Below, one piece after another: positions 48,594-61,119 of a DNA stretch of 64,000 bases (its first letter is position 1; each line of letters starts with the position of its first letter). The notes under the pieces were generated by a model that did not search any database, was not told the DNA's origin, and saw only the letters and a program-made list of their open reading frames with translations. Position numbers and translations under genes: made by a program. The stretch covers positions 62,001 through 126,000 of the forward strand of contig NZ_MRUH01000022.1 of assembly GCF_001922985.1 (NCBI RefSeq). Reading direction: 5' to 3'. The DNA is from Teredinibacter waterburyi (GTDB lineage: Bacteria > Pseudomonadota > Gammaproteobacteria > Pseudomonadales > Cellvibrionaceae).

Positions 48594-50189
48594 ATGGATG
48601 GGCATCTAGGACGCGAATTAGACAGTAAAGCGCATGGCGCCGGAGCAGTCACGTCGGATGATGGCGGCTCAGCTGATTCTTCGGGTCCCGTTTTTTCGAC
48701 GCCAGCGCTACAGGCTTTAATCCAACAGATGGTTCATCTTGTCGAATTTGGTGAGGGATTACCGCTTATCCAGGCGGTGTCTGGGGCAGGTAAAACCACC
48801 TTGCTCGCCCAGCTCCACTCGCAACTTCAGCATCACGACTACGTCGCTTCAGTAGCCGTTGTCGATGGGGAGTCGGCGCTAGAATTTGTTGAGAAGATCG
48901 CGGATGGGTTTGGTTTAGGTGGTGTTGTTGGTGATGACGTAGGCGAGGTTATTGCTGAGCTTCGCCACTTTGCGCAAGCGCTTGTACACGATCAGAAGAA
49001 GGGTATCCTACTTGTCGATGACGTGCATTTTTTGGATGACGCGGCGTTGGGCGCTTTGGTGAGCTTGTTGCAAGGGCATGGCGAGTCTGGTTATGGGCTT
49101 GGCGTAGTGATGGCCTCGGAGCTAGGCTTGGTCGAGAGAATCGATGCGCTGGGAGTCCTTGAGGTTCCCGTCTACGACTTTGATGTGCCGGAATTTTCGC
49201 CATCGGAGGTTGGTAAGTTCTTGTCTTTGCACTTTGGGAATATGCAGGCCCATACCAATTCATTGACGCCAGAATTGGTACAGAGTTTTTGGACTAGGTC
49301 TGATGGCTATCCTGGCCGAATCTTGGCGTTGGTGAAAATGGAGTTGTTAAAGTCCGAGCGCTCAACGTCGGTTAGTCGCAACGCCGGTAGTTGCGATCTT
49401 TCGTGGTGGCAGCGGGCCGCTACTTTGCCTCTAGGGCACGTCGCTGCGGTTGCGGTATTGGGTACTGTTTTAGTATGGGCGTTGCTATTTCGCGGTGGTT
49501 CTACACCGGTTAGCGACTCCAGCGAGACGCGTCGAGTTGAAACTTTACAGATAACGGCTAAATCCCCATCAATTGAGACCTCGAAGCCAGAATCTAGCGT
49601 AGTTCGTACTTCTGAGGCCGCATCTACGGAAGATTATTCTGGAGGGCAGGTAGCGATTGAGGATGATTCGATGGGTGATGGCGGCTCACCTCTATCCCTC
49701 GGGCAAGACCGGTATCTCCCTCCAGCGCCAAAGCTAGGCGAGGACGCGGATGCGCGAGCGGAATTGAAGGCTGATCGTGTGGGAGTAGCGAAGAGTATCG
49801 CCTCATCCAGCACGAAACTGGCGGTCGACGCACCAAGTTTGGGCGCAGCTGGTATCGTGCCCCCTAAATCGAGTGCTTCACCGAAAGCTTTAGCCGACGA
49901 ACGTTTTTTGCTATCTCGTAAAGACTCGGAGTATACGCTGCAAATATTGGCCGCTAGTCAGCGTGAGTCCCTTGAGGGCTTTATTGCACAGCAGCCTAAC
50001 CGTGACGACCTCTATTTATACCGTGGGCAGCGAGAGGGTAAGAACTGGTATGTCGTTGTCGCTGGCGTCTATCCTACTCGAGCAGCAGCCATTGTGGCGC
50101 GTAACGCTCTACCTGAACGGCAACGTAAAGCTGGCCCTTGGCCTAAGGCGCTGTCGACGGTTAAGGTTGAGATCTCTTCCGTTCGCTGA
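48594..50189 (+). CDS. damX: DamX-like protein: AAA ATPase domain, membrane helix and SPOR domain
   Basis: DamX is a division-associated SPOR protein. The 531-residue product has an N-terminal AAA/ExeA-like ATPase domain with Walker A AVSGAGKT (61-68) and Walker B ILLVDDVHFL, one membrane helix (about 286-303), a long Ser/Pro/Glu-rich periplasmic linker and a C-terminal SPOR domain (about 455-531; YTLQILAASQRESLEGF and WYVVVAGVYPTRAAA). The position after aroB is that of E. coli damX, although E. coli damX has a degenerate ATPase region. The start is at ATG 48594; a TTG at 48585 is also possible. Confidence 0.88.
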   Translation: MDGHLGRELDSKAHGAGAVTSDDGGSADSSGPVFSTPALQALIQQMVHLVEFGEGLPLIQAVSGAGKTTLLAQLHSQLQHHDYVASVAVVDGESALEFVEKIADGFGLGGVVGDDVGEVIAELRHFAQALVHDQKKGILLVDDVHFLDDAALGALVSLLQGHGESGYGLGVVMASELGLVERIDALGVLEVPVYDFDVPEFSPSEVGKFLSLHFGNMQAHTNSLTPELVQSFWTRSDGYPGRILALVKMELLKSERSTSVSRNAGSCDLSWWQRAATLPLGHVAAVAVLGTVLVWALLFRGGSTPVSDSSETRRVETLQITAKSPSIETSKPESSVVRTSEAASTEDYSGGQVAIEDDSMGDGGSPLSLGQDRYLPPAPKLGEDADARAELKADRVGVAKSIASSSTKLAVDAPSLGAAGIVPPKSSASPKALADERFLLSRKDSEYTLQILAASQRESLEGFIAQQPNRDDLYLYRGQREGKNWYVVVAGVYPTRAAAIVARNALPERQRKAGPWPKALSTVKVEISSVR

Positions 50190-50579
50190 TTTTTCGCGAA
50201 TTTAACGAAGTTTCGACCCCCTCAAAATAGGGGGATCGCCTATAGCTCTTGCCTTAGACCATAACTGCAGTTAACATTCAGCGCCCAATTATCAATAGCC
50301 CCTCTGACTGGGGCTTTTTTGTCTTGCGGCGGCGCTATCTAGGTACCTTACTCTCTAGTAAAGTGTCGCTGGCGGGACGCATAATCAGGGGTAACCGATC
50401 GGTTTACAACTGAGCTATCTCTGGGCAAGCGACTTATAAGCCCTTCGGATCGAATTGTGCATAGTAGACTTTTGCGCCGTATCTCCTCCGAATTTTCTAA
50501 CGGGAATTCGTAATACAATAGCCGCCAACGTAAAGTTTTCGGTTGTTGCTAAATACAAGAATCAGCAGATAAGAAGTGA
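50190..50579. other. Intergenic region between damX and gltB
   Basis: It holds a stem at 50217-50234 (CCCCCT/AGGGGG, no T run), the terminator at 50295, and a palindrome AACCGATCGGTT near 50394-50405. A tRNA-like arm here does not fold into a tRNA. No gene is seen. Confidence 0.5.
50295..50321 (+). terminator. Terminator after damX
   Basis: AGCCCC at 50297-50302 pairs with GGGGCT at 50310-50315, followed by T's to 50320. Confidence 0.8.
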
Positions 50580-53500
50580 ATGAAAATAGTGAATGAGCCA
50601 AAAACAACCGGTCTCTACCGGGTGGATGAATTTAAAGACAACTGCGGTTTCGGACTGATTGCTCACCTCAAGGGGAAGCCTAGTCACAAGCTGCTCACCA
50701 CTGGTATTGAAGCCTTGACCTGTATGACGCACAGGGGCGGCATCGCCGCGGATGGCAAGACTGGCGACGGTTGTGGTTTGTTAATTCAAAAGCCTGACAG
50801 TTTTTTGCGCGCGGTCGCTAAGGACGAGCTGGGGTTCGAGTTGGCTGAACACTATGGCGTTGGCTCAATAATGTTGAGTAACGACAGCGAAAAGGCAGAA
50901 GCCGCTAAGACGATCGTTGCCGAAGAGCTGGCTCGTCTTGGTTTGGCCGACATCGCTTGGCGAAAGGTTCCGACCGATTCAAGTTGCCTTGGTCCAATTG
51001 CGCTGGAAACCTTGCCGGCTATATACCATTTGTTAGTCAATTCAGCTGAGTCGAGCGAGCAGGAATTGATGTCGAAGTTGTTTGTCGCGCGCCGTAAGGC
51101 GGAGATTCGATTAGCAAAAGATCCTTCGTTTTACATTGCGAGCTTAAGTCACAAGGTGTTGTCGTTTAAGGGCCTGATGATGCCTGTCGACTTACCTATT
51201 TTCTATACAGATTTGGCAGATGAAAGATTGGAAACCGCGATTTGTGTTTTCCACCAAAGGTTTTCTACCAATACCTTGCCGCAGTGGCCGCTAGCGCAGC
51301 CGTTCCGTATGCTTGCTCACAATGGTGAAATCAACACGATTATGGGGAATCGCAATTGGTCTGTAGCGCGAACTAAAAAGTTCCAGACGCCATTGTTGCC
51401 TGATGTGAATGATATCGTTCCTTTGGTGAATCGCACTGGGTCGGATTCCTCGAGCCTCGATAACATGCTTGAGTTGTTGTTGGTGGGTGGCATGGATTTG
51501 CATCGGGCCGCTCGCATGCTAGTGCCGCCCGCTTGGCAGAACGTCGAGCATATGGATGGCGATTTAAAAGCCTTCTATGAATTTAATTCGATGCATATTG
51601 AGCCTTGGGATGGCCCGGCTGGTCTGGTGCTAACCGATGGCCGTCATGCGGTCTGTACTCTAGATCGCAACGGTTTGCGTCCGTCGCGTTGGGTAATCAC
51701 AAAGGACGACATCATTACCGTCGCCTCAGAAATTGGGGTTTACAAATATAAGCCTGAAGATGTCGTGTCCAAAGGCCGGCTTGGTCCAGGCCAGATACTG
51801 TCGGTCGATACCGAAACCGGTACCCTTAGCCATACCCAAGATATTGATGCTATGTTAAAGGTGGGTCAGCCCTATCAAGCATGGATGAAAAAGCACGCCT
51901 TTAGAATCGAATCTAGCTTGAATCATGAGTTACCCGAGACGCAGCTAGATGACGACGCGGTTATGTCCGCTATGAAATTGTTCCAGGCTAGCTTTGAGGA
52001 GTGCGACCAAGTTATTCGTCCGCTCGCAGAGGCCGGCCAGGAAGCTGTAGGCTCTATGGGTGATGATACCCCTATGGCGGTCTTATCTCAGAAACGCCGC
52101 TCGGCCTACGATTATTTTCGACAGCAGTTTGCCCAGGTAACTAATCCGCCGATCGATCCTTTACGGGAAGCGATCGTAATGTCTTTGGAGACTTGTATCG
52201 GTCGCGAGCTATCGGTATTTGACGAAACCGAGCATCACGCCGACCGCGTGATTTTGACTAGCCCGATTTTGTCTCCAGCCAAGTTCAACGCGCTGATGAA
52301 TCTAGAGCGTGCCAACTACGCGGCAACCGAGATTGACCTGAATTACGACCCAAAACGCCTAAATTTGTATCAGGCTATCGAACTGATGCTCGAGAATGTC
52401 GTTACTCAAGTTAAAGCGGGGAAAACACTTGTGGTGTTGACCGACTTTAACATTGCTGCTGACAAACTGCCGATACACGCATTGCTTGCGACAGGTGCTG
52501 TCCACCATCATCTGACCAAAGAAGGGTTGCGCTGCGACGCTAATATTATTGTCGAAACCGGCACTGCACGCGACTCACATCATGTTGCTGCGCTTATAGG
52601 TTACGGCGCTACTGCCGTTTATCCATACCTAGGCTATTACATAATTAACCGGCTTATCCATTCTGGCGAACTCGTTGCGGATTATGCTGATGCGAGCAAG
52701 AACTACCGTAAAGGCTTAGATAAAGGCTTGCTTAAGATCTTATCGAAGATGGGTATTTCTACCGTTGCATCCTATCGCGGCGCACAGTTGTTTGAAGCTG
52801 TAGGTTTGGCCGAAGAGGTTGTTGAGACTTGTTTCCCTGGAACGCCTAGTCGGATTAAGGGGGCGGATTTTAGTGACCTTGAAGCCGATCAAAAGTCGCT
52901 TGCTAAAGACGCTTGGAAGCGTCGTAAACCTATCGAGCAGGGCGGCCTTCTTAAATATGTGCACGGTCAGGAATATCACGCTTACAATCCGGATATTGTG
53001 CAAACCTTGCATAAAGCGGTGCGCTCTGGCGATTACGCGGACTGGCAGAGCTACGCCAATCTGGTCAATCATCGTCCAGTTGCAACGCTGCGCGATATGC
53101 TCAAGCTCTCCGATCAAATCACGCCGATTGCCATCGACGAAGTTGAGCCTATTGAGTCAATCCTAAAGCGCTTTGATTCGGCGGCTATGTCGCTTGGTGC
53201 TTTGAGCCCTGAAGCTCACGAAGCACTAGCGCAGGCAATGAACACGCTCGGCGGGCGTTCCAATAGCGGTGAAGGCGGTGAAGACCCCGTGCGCTTTGGA
53301 ACCAATAAAGTGTCGAAAATCAAACAGGTCGCCTCCGGCCGGTTTGGCGTGACGCCACACTATTTGGTCAACGCTGAGGTGCTGCAAATTAAAGTTGCAC
53401 AGGGCGCTAAGCCTGGTGAGGGTGGTCAGCTGCCCGGTGGCAAGGTGAACGACCTGATTGCGCGCTTGCGCTATTCTGTTCCTGGCGTCACGCTTATTTC

Positions 53501-55049
53501 GCCTCCGCCGCACCACGATATCTATTCTATCGAAGATTTGGCGCAGCTTATTTTTGACCTTAAGCAGGTTAATCCTAGCGCGTTGGTGTCGGTTAAATTG
53601 GTGTCCCGTCCTGGCGTCGGTACCATTGCCGCGGGCGTTGCTAAGGCCTATGCCGACCTGATTACAATTTCGGGCTATGACGGTGGTACGGCGGCAAGTC
53701 CGTTGACGTCTATTCGTTATGCGGGTTCACCTTGGGAACTAGGCTTGTCGGAAACTCATCAAACTTTGCGCGCTAACGACTTGCGCGGCAAGGTGCGCGT
53801 ACAAACGGATGGTGGTTTGAAGTCGGGTTTGGATGTTGTTAAAGCCGCGATTCTAGGTGCTGAGAGCTTTGGCTTCGGAACGGCCCCAATGGTTGCATTG
53901 GGTTGTAAGTATCTACGTATTTGTCACCTGAATAATTGTGCTACCGGCGTCGCTACACAGCAGCATTTATTACGTAAAAATCATTATGTAGGCACTGTTG
54001 AAATGGCGATGAACTTCTTTAAGTTTGTTGCCCAGGAAACACGTGAATGGATGGCGAGTGTAGGCGTTCGAAGTCTTGAAGAACTGATCGGTCGAGTTGA
54101 TTTGCTTGAGGCTATTGATGGTAATACAGAGAAACAGCGCAAGTTGGATTTAAGCCCGATCATATATACAGACGCATTTTTGCAGTCGAAGCCGCAATTT
54201 TGTCAGCAGCCTAGAAATGCACCGTTTGATAAAGGTGAGTTGGCTGAACGTATGGTAGAAACCGTTTTGCCTGCTATTGAAGCTAAGTCTGGCGGTGTTT
54301 TTGAATTCGATATTACCAACTGCGATCGCTCCGTTGGGGCGCGCATGAGCGGTGAAATCGCCAAGCGACACGGCAACCAAGGTATGGCCGACAAACCGAT
54401 TGAACTGCACCTCAAAGGTATTGCTGGTCAAAGCTTCGGTGTGTGGAATGCTGGTGGTTTGAACATGTACCTCGAAGGCGATGCCAACGACTATGTCGGT
54501 AAAGGTATGGCTGGCGGTAAGTTGGTGATTCGTCCCCCTCGCGGCTCGTCTTTCAAAAGTAATGAAACTAGCATCATGGGTAATACCTGTTTGTATGGTG
54601 CAACTGGCGGCAAGGTGTTTGCTGCAGGTGGTGCTGGTGAGCGCTGTGGTGTCCGCAATTCCGGGGCACATGTGGTTGTCGAGAGTGTTGGCGATCACTG
54701 TTGTGAGTATATGACCGGTGGCGTTGTTACAGTGCTCGGTGAAACGGGCGTTAACTTCGGCGCGGGCATGACAGGCGGGTTCGCCTATGTGCTGGATGAG
54801 AAAAATAACTTCGTCGACAAGTACAACCATGAATTAGTCGATATCACACGAGTAAACACCGAGGCACTGGAAGCTCATCGCAATCATTTGCGTGGTGTTA
54901 TTGAAGAGTTCGTCGCGGAAACAGAAAGCGCATGGGGACAGAACATACTGGATGATTTTGATAATTACATCGGAAGATTCTGGTTAGTCAAACCCAAAGC
55001 AGCAGATCTCGAGAGGATGTTGCACAGCGTAAAAAAGCGCGGAGAGTAG
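50580..55049 (+). CDS. gltB: Glutamate synthase large subunit (NADPH-GOGAT)
   Basis: GltB transfers the amide of glutamine to 2-oxoglutarate, giving two glutamates. The 1489-residue protein has the N-terminal nucleophile Cys22 ([11 protein letters not shown]) after a 21-residue propeptide, a glutaminase domain to about 430, a central domain, an FMN-binding domain, and a [3Fe-4S] motif [12 protein letters not shown] with C-x5-C-x4-C spacing. The C-terminal GXGXG beta-helix repeats follow ([17 protein letters not shown]). gltD lies 90 bases downstream. Confidence 0.97.
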   Translation: MKIVNEPKTTGLYRVDEFKDNCGFGLIAHLKGKPSHKLLTTGIEALTCMTHRGGIAADGKTGDGCGLLIQKPDSFLRAVAKDELGFELAEHYGVGSIMLSNDSEKAEAAKTIVAEELARLGLADIAWRKVPTDSSCLGPIALETLPAIYHLLVNSAESSEQELMSKLFVARRKAEIRLAKDPSFYIASLSHKVLSFKGLMMPVDLPIFYTDLADERLETAICVFHQRFSTNTLPQWPLAQPFRMLAHNGEINTIMGNRNWSVARTKKFQTPLLPDVNDIVPLVNRTGSDSSSLDNMLELLLVGGMDLHRAARMLVPPAWQNVEHMDGDLKAFYEFNSMHIEPWDGPAGLVLTDGRHAVCTLDRNGLRPSRWVITKDDIITVASEIGVYKYKPEDVVSKGRLGPGQILSVDTETGTLSHTQDIDAMLKVGQPYQAWMKKHAFRIESSLNHELPETQLDDDAVMSAMKLFQASFEECDQVIRPLAEAGQEAVGSMGDDTPMAVLSQKRRSAYDYFRQQFAQVTNPPIDPLREAIVMSLETCIGRELSVFDETEHHADRVILTSPILSPAKFNALMNLERANYAATEIDLNYDPKRLNLYQAIELMLENVVTQVKAGKTLVVLTDFNIAADKLPIHALLATGAVHHHLTKEGLRCDANIIVETGTARDSHHVAALIGYGATAVYPYLGYYIINRLIHSGELVADYADASKNYRKGLDKGLLKILSKMGISTVASYRGAQLFEAVGLAEEVVETCFPGTPSRIKGADFSDLEADQKSLAKDAWKRRKPIEQGGLLKYVHGQEYHAYNPDIVQTLHKAVRSGDYADWQSYANLVNHRPVATLRDMLKLSDQITPIAIDEVEPIESILKRFDSAAMSLGALSPEAHEALAQAMNTLGGRSNSGEGGEDPVRFGTNKVSKIKQVASGRFGVTPHYLVNAEVLQIKVAQGAKPGEGGQLPGGKVNDLIARLRYSVPGVTLISPPPHHDIYSIEDLAQLIFDLKQVNPSALVSVKLVSRPGVGTIAAGVAKAYADLITISGYDGGTAASPLTSIRYAGSPWELGLSETHQTLRANDLRGKVRVQTDGGLKSGLDVVKAAILGAESFGFGTAPMVALGCKYLRICHLNNCATGVATQQHLLRKNHYVGTVEMAMNFFKFVAQETREWMASVGVRSLEELIGRVDLLEAIDGNTEKQRKLDLSPIIYTDAFLQSKPQFCQQPRNAPFDKGELAERMVETVLPAIEAKSGGVFEFDITNCDRSVGARMSGEIAKRHGNQGMADKPIELHLKGIAGQSFGVWNAGGLNMYLEGDANDYVGKGMAGGKLVIRPPRGSSFKSNETSIMGNTCLYGATGGKVFAAGGAGERCGVRNSGAHVVVESVGDHCCEYMTGGVVTVLGETGVNFGAGMTGGFAYVLDEKNNFVDKYNHELVDITRVNTEALEAHRNHLRGVIEEFVAETESAWGQNILDDFDNYIGRFWLVKPKAADLERMLHSVKKRGE

Positions 55050-56558
<1,509 letters not shown>

Positions 56559-56567
56559 ATAACGCAA

Positions 56568-57638
56568 ATGACTGAATTAAAAAACGACCGATTTTTACGA
56601 GCGCTGTTGCGTCAACCTGTGGATGTAACACCTGTTTGGATGATGCGCCAAGCGGGGCGTTATCTGCCTGAATATCGTGCTAGCCGATCTCGGGCTGGCG
56701 ACTTTATGGCACTGTGTAGCAATCCGGAGCTGGCTTGCGAGGTTACCTTGCAGCCGTTGGAGCGCTACCCCCTCGATGCAGCAATTTTATTTTCCGACAT
56801 TCTCACTATTCCGGATGCAATGGGCTTGGGGTTGTATTTTGAGCCTGGTGAAGGGCCGCGGTTCAAAAAGCCAGTGCAAACAGCCGCCGCAATTGAAGCC
56901 CTTGACGTTGTCGACCCCTATAAAGATTTGGGTTATGTGGTAGATGCGGTATCAACCATTCGCCGCGAATTAAATGGTCGAGTACCCTTGATTGGTTTTT
57001 CTGGAAGCCCTTGGACTCTGATGACCTATATGGTTGAGGGTGGTTCTAGCAAAGATTTTCGTCGCGCCAAAGCGATGCTTTACGATCAACCAGAAGTGGC
57101 CGGCATGTTGTTGGATAAGCTTGCCGACTCGGTCATTGCCTATCTCAATGCACAAATTAAAGCAGGCGCGCAGGCGGTGCAGATCTTTGATAGTTGGGGT
57201 GGCGCGCTAGCTCACGATGCCTACTTAAAGTTTTCATTGGCACCGATGAAAAAAATTATTGCGGGCTTAATTAAAGAGCACGAAGGACGGCAAGTACCGA
57301 TCATTTTGTTCACTAAAGGTGGCGGACAATGGTTGGAGCCGATGGCCGATTCTGGGGCTACAGCTCTCGGATTAGATTGGACCACGCCTATCGCGAATGC
57401 CAAGGCACGGGTGGGCGGTAAAGTCGCCTTGCAGGGGAATATGGACCCTTCTGTATTGTATGCGAGCCCCGATCGTATTCGCGCAGAGGTAGCCAGAATA
57501 CTGTCTGAGTTTGGTCGGGGTAATGGTCACGTGTTTAATTTAGGTCACGGTATTACGCCCGAAGTAGATCCGGAGCACGCCGGTGCGTTTATTCGTGCGG
57601 TACATGAATTCTCCGCACAGTATCACGCTCAACCTTAA
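56568..57638 (+). CDS. hemE: Uroporphyrinogen decarboxylase HemE
   Basis: HemE removes four carboxyl groups from uroporphyrinogen III to give coproporphyrinogen III in haem synthesis. The 356-residue protein has the signatures [16 protein letters not shown] (conserved Arg residues bind substrate), [12 protein letters not shown] with the catalytic Asp, and [17 protein letters not shown]. gltB-gltD-hemE is a common gammaproteobacterial order; the 9-base gap suggests co-transcription with gltD. Confidence 0.97.
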   Translation: MTELKNDRFLRALLRQPVDVTPVWMMRQAGRYLPEYRASRSRAGDFMALCSNPELACEVTLQPLERYPLDAAILFSDILTIPDAMGLGLYFEPGEGPRFKKPVQTAAAIEALDVVDPYKDLGYVVDAVSTIRRELNGRVPLIGFSGSPWTLMTYMVEGGSSKDFRRAKAMLYDQPEVAGMLLDKLADSVIAYLNAQIKAGAQAVQIFDSWGGALAHDAYLKFSLAPMKKIIAGLIKEHEGRQVPIILFTKGGGQWLEPMADSGATALGLDWTTPIANAKARVGGKVALQGNMDPSVLYASPDRIRAEVARILSEFGRGNGHVFNLGHGITPEVDPEHAGAFIRAVHEFSAQYHAQP

Positions 57639-57971
57639 CCTGATTGTTGATGCTATAGCTGGTCATACCTATCAGTTGTAGCGTCTTATAGCTCTTAGGT
57701 CTAAAAGTTCTTTGCTGCTTAAGCCCCAGTCAGCAATTTCTGAAACCCGTTGGTCGTCCCTCCTTACGTCTATCCCCGTTTGTCCATTATACTTTCCGAG
57801 AGCTATACATTAGCTAAAATGGCGAACTTTATGGTAACTTTGATCAGTTATGGCAATTTTTAATCTTTAAGCTTCATTGGGGTTACGGTTGCAGATGGCG
57901 CTTTAGCTTTTGGCTAGAGTAATTTAGAGTTTTTGCGCATACAAGTGCATGGCGTGACTGAGGGTACGTTT
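57639..57971. other. Intergenic region between hemE and the HD-GYP-like gene
   Basis: No gene or strong terminator is seen. It holds the promoter candidate at 57780. TATAGCTCTT at 57687-57696 also occurs at 50241-50250. Confidence 0.5.
57780..57809 (+). promoter_or_regulatory. Candidate promoter for the HD-GYP-like gene
   Basis: TTGTCC at 57780-57785 and TATACA at 57804-57809 are 18 bases apart, leaving a leader of about 155 bases. Confidence 0.35.
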
Positions 57972-59333
57972 TTGGGAATTAAGCAGGTTAAAATCGATGT
58001 CAACGAGCTTACGGTTGGCATGTTTGTATCTGGTTTGGATCGCCCGTGGACGCAAACTCCGTTTCCGCTGCAAGGCTTTTATGTTCGTGATTTAGATGAA
58101 ATTAAAGAGCTTAAAGTACACTGTAATCACGTTTATATCGATGTTGCCAAGGGTTCCTCTCCGGTCAAAACAAATTTACGTCGTTTAACCTCTAACGCTG
58201 GTTCCTCGCGCAAAGCTATGCGCGCGGCCAAACAGTCCCGTATTTCCGATGTGGCCCCCCTGAAAATTAGACGCGATGTTTATCGTGAGGTCGCACCACT
58301 TGAAAAAGAAATTGCGCCAGCACGGGAGCTACACCAGCAGGTATACAATGCTGTGGGTGCTGTTATGGAGCAGATTGACCAGCAGCATCAAAACGTTCCG
58401 ATTCATGAGACTAAGCGTGTTGCTAGTCAAATGGTCGACAGCGTATTGCGCAGCCCCGATGCTTTTACCTGGCTTAGTCGGGTGCGAGAAAAAGACCAAT
58501 ATACTTATTCTCATGCGGTGCGCTCTGCTGTTTGGGCTATTCTCTTTGGCCGCCATATTGGCTTACCCAAAAACGATTTAGACGTACTTGCAATGGGTGT
58601 ACTGCTAAAAGACATCGGCAAAACGCGTTTGCCTAAGCATTTACTTGAGAGTAAGTCACGCACACCTACCGAGCAGGAAGCCTACGAGAAGTTTATCGAA
58701 TATGGTGTGGAGATTTTACGCAAGTTACCAGATGTTCAGCCGCGTGTGACCTCCGTTGTTAAAACCCATTGTGAGCGGGTAAACGGCAGCGGTTATCCGC
58801 AGCACTTGCGAGCAGATAAGATTCCGCTCCTCGGTAAGATCGCGGGGATTGTTACTTTCTATGATGAAACGGTTAATCCGCGTGGTATTGACCAGCCGTT
58901 ATCGCCGTCAAAAGCGGTTGCCAAGCTTTACGAATATCGAGAAATCGAATTTCAAGAGGAGTTGGTGGTTGAGTTTATTCGCGCTATTGGACTTTATCCT
59001 ACCGGTACCTTGGTGGAGCTTTCAACCGGCGAAGTTGCCGTGGTTGTAGAGCAAAATTTTTCTCGACGTTTAAAGCCAATCGTTATGGTTGTCTTAGACA
59101 CCTACAAACAGGCATTATCTAAGCCGCTACTAATGGATTTGGCTGCGGAAGAGCGCACCAAACAAGCCAAGGTTGACGCTGGTAAAATACTCGCGTCAGA
59201 GGTAGAGCGAATAGAAATTGTGCAAGACCTTGAGCCGGGTGCCTACGATATCGATATCGCTGGAATTCGCGATAAATACATCAGTCGTAAGCAGGCAAAA
59301 GGCCTGTTCTCACTATTTAAGCGCGGTGGTTAA
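57972..59333 (+). CDS. DUF3391/HD-GYP protein with degenerate metal site
   Basis: HD-GYP proteins normally hydrolyse cyclic di-GMP. The 453-residue product has an N-terminal DUF3391 domain (about 1-130) and an HD-GYP domain (about 145-340). The GYP loop is present (NGSGYP, 271-276), but key ligands are altered: the HD motif reads KDIGK (Lys213-Asp214), the expected His of the next helix is lost (FIEYGVEIL), HHE reads HCE (His266-Cys267), and the Asp before GSGYP is Asn271. An inactive or c-di-GMP-binding role is inferred. The start is a TTG with GAGGG (57960-57964) seven bases upstream. The stop overlaps the psd stop in TTAA. Confidence 0.85.
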   Translation: MGIKQVKIDVNELTVGMFVSGLDRPWTQTPFPLQGFYVRDLDEIKELKVHCNHVYIDVAKGSSPVKTNLRRLTSNAGSSRKAMRAAKQSRISDVAPLKIRRDVYREVAPLEKEIAPARELHQQVYNAVGAVMEQIDQQHQNVPIHETKRVASQMVDSVLRSPDAFTWLSRVREKDQYTYSHAVRSAVWAILFGRHIGLPKNDLDVLAMGVLLKDIGKTRLPKHLLESKSRTPTEQEAYEKFIEYGVEILRKLPDVQPRVTSVVKTHCERVNGSGYPQHLRADKIPLLGKIAGIVTFYDETVNPRGIDQPLSPSKAVAKLYEYREIEFQEELVVEFIRAIGLYPTGTLVELSTGEVAVVVEQNFSRRLKPIVMVVLDTYKQALSKPLLMDLAAEERTKQAKVDAGKILASEVERIEIVQDLEPGAYDIDIAGIRDKYISRKQAKGLFSLFKRGG

Positions 59334-60199
59334 GTCGCGCTTATTGGCTTAGAGTAAACACCCAGCGATTGCCCCATCTTAACTGCAGAGCCAGCAACTA
59401 CGTCTGAGCCCCAATCTACGGCACCTTTTGGAAATAGAACAACCGCGGTGGAGCCTAGCTTGAAACGTCCCATTTCGGCGCCCGAAGGGAGTTCGATGGG
59501 TTCGGAAGCGGTATAGCTGAACTTGGTTGTTTTGTTGCCGCGAGGAGCGATTTCACCTGCCCACACCGTTTCGATTGAAGCAACGATCATGGCCCCAACT
59601 AAAACCACGGCCATAGGCCCAATCGCTGTATCAAAAATCGTGACTACCCGCTCGTTGCGGGCGAAGAGTGCATCGACGTTATCGGTGGTGGTTGGGTTCA
59701 CCGAAAATAACGCGCCGGGCACATGAGTCATTTCGCGCAACTTTCCGCCCAGCGGCATATGAACGCGGTGATAGTCTTTTGGTGAGAGGTAAATCGTACA
59801 AAACTCGCCATCTTCAAATTCTGCGGCTAGAGCGGAATCTCCGCCGAGCAATGCTGTACAGCTAAAGCTTTTCCCCTTCGCTTGAAAAATAGCGTCTCTA
59901 TCTATCTTGCCGCGTTGACTAACTGCCCCATCTGCAGGGCAAATAACATTTTCCGCTGTGTTTGCGAGCGGGCGGGCGTCGGATTTTAAGGCGCGCACGA
60001 AGAAGGCGTTAAAACTGGCATAGGCGTTTAGGTTTTCTTCCTCCGCTTCAGCCATATTGACTTGATAGTGATCCGCAAAGGTTTGAATGAAATAGCTTTT
60101 TAACCAGTTGTTGCGAGAGGCGGCAAGGCGGCCGATAAGTCGTGAGATCAGGTGTTGCGGCGCTAAATACTGCAATGCGATAAAAAAATAAGACTTCAT
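59330..60199 (-). CDS. psd: Phosphatidylserine decarboxylase
   Basis: Psd makes phosphatidylethanolamine at the inner membrane. It cleaves itself at an LGST motif, turning the Ser into the pyruvoyl cofactor; LGST is visible in FKLGSTAVVLF. Other signatures are FNAFFVRALK, CPADGAVSQ and YLSPKDYHRVHMP. The 289-residue product starts at ATG 60199, overlapping the stop of the upstream rhodanese gene as ATGA, so the two are translationally coupled, as in Pseudomonas. A longer frame adds 17 unlike residues. Confidence 0.96.
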   Translation of the reverse strand: MKSYFFIALQYLAPQHLISRLIGRLAASRNNWLKSYFIQTFADHYQVNMAEAEEENLNAYASFNAFFVRALKSDARPLANTAENVICPADGAVSQRGKIDRDAIFQAKGKSFSCTALLGGDSALAAEFEDGEFCTIYLSPKDYHRVHMPLGGKLREMTHVPGALFSVNPTTTDNVDALFARNERVVTIFDTAIGPMAVVLVGAMIVASIETVWAGEIAPRGNKTTKFSYTASEPIELPSGAEMGRFKLGSTAVVLFPKGAVDWGSDVVAGSAVKMGQSLGVYSKPISAT

Positions 60200-61086
60200 A
60201 ATCGACTCTGTTCGACGGGTGTATCTGGATGGTTTCCCCACTCGGCCCAAGAGCCGTGGTAGGCCTTAATATCAAAGTTTAAAATCCGGCCAACAAGGTA
60301 AGTAAAGCCTGACCGATGGTGGGATTGGCAATGGGTGACAATCTCTTGTCCTTTGCGAATACCCAGCATCCCTAGTCGTTCCTCAGCATCTTCCCGGATG
60401 CGGTAGTGATGGTTTGGGTCCATAAGGTTGGTCCACTCACAATTGATTGCACCCGGGATGTGGCCGCCTTTCTTGGCAAAGACTTTATCCCCTCGATACT
60501 CCTCCGGTGAGCGAGCGTCCCATACGGTAAAGTTTGGGCGGCCGAGATTGTTAAGAATATCGGGGATTTCTGCAACCGGTTGATGATTTATTTTCAACGC
60601 GGGGTAGGTGGGCGGAACGTGATTTTCATTTTGCTCAAGCTCTAAACCCGCTCCGCGCCAAGCAAGCATGCCGCCGTTTATGTAGGAATAGTGTTTGTGG
60701 CCGATAACATCGAGCGTCCAGATAAATCGCCCAGCCCAGCCACCGCCCTCGTCGTCGTAAACAATGAAATGCGTATCGGGTGTCAAGCCAAGGTGACCGA
60801 ATAAACGCTGTAGCTGACTGAATTCCGGCAGTTTTCCGGGCGCAATTCCCTGTCCGGAAAACAGCGCTTGCACCGGCAGGTGTATGGCGCCAGGAATATG
60901 ACCTGTTTGATACGACTGCTCTGCACAGAGATCAATAATCCGAATAGGGATGCGATCACTGGCGTCAGCTAAGGCTGGGGTCTCGCTAGTGGTTTCAGGC
61001 TCTTGTTGGAGTAGGGCATTGCGTTCCTCTAGGAAGCCGGCAAGTTGCTCGGGTTCCAACAGTAGCGGCAGGATTGACGAAGTCAT
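60196..61086 (-). CDS. rhdA: Thiosulfate sulfurtransferase (two-domain rhodanese)
   Basis: Rhodanese moves sulfur from thiosulfate to an acceptor such as cyanide or thiols. The 296-residue protein has two rhodanese domains; only the second has the catalytic Cys253, in the loop CQSHHRSG, close to the CQTHHRS loop of Azotobacter RhdA. The first domain carries YDDEGGGWAG where the active loop would be and is inactive. An extra insert at about 25-45 is rich in Glu and Thr. It is directly upstream of psd, the same pairing as in Pseudomonas. Confidence 0.92.
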   Translation of the reverse strand: MTSSILPLLLEPEQLAGFLEERNALLQQEPETTSETPALADASDRIPIRIIDLCAEQSYQTGHIPGAIHLPVQALFSGQGIAPGKLPEFSQLQRLFGHLGLTPDTHFIVYDDEGGGWAGRFIWTLDVIGHKHYSYINGGMLAWRGAGLELEQNENHVPPTYPALKINHQPVAEIPDILNNLGRPNFTVWDARSPEEYRGDKVFAKKGGHIPGAINCEWTNLMDPNHHYRIREDAEERLGMLGIRKGQEIVTHCQSHHRSGFTYLVGRILNFDIKAYHGSWAEWGNHPDTPVEQSRL

Positions 61087-61119
61087 GAGTCTAAATTCTC
61101 CGGGCTGGCTCGGCGACGG

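Noticed and set aside
50380-50440. tRNA-like stretch (minus strand reads TAGCTCAGTTG) before gltB
   Set aside because: Only a D-arm-like string is present; there is no pairing anticodon stem, T-arm or acceptor stem, and the palindrome AACCGATCGGTT interrupts it.
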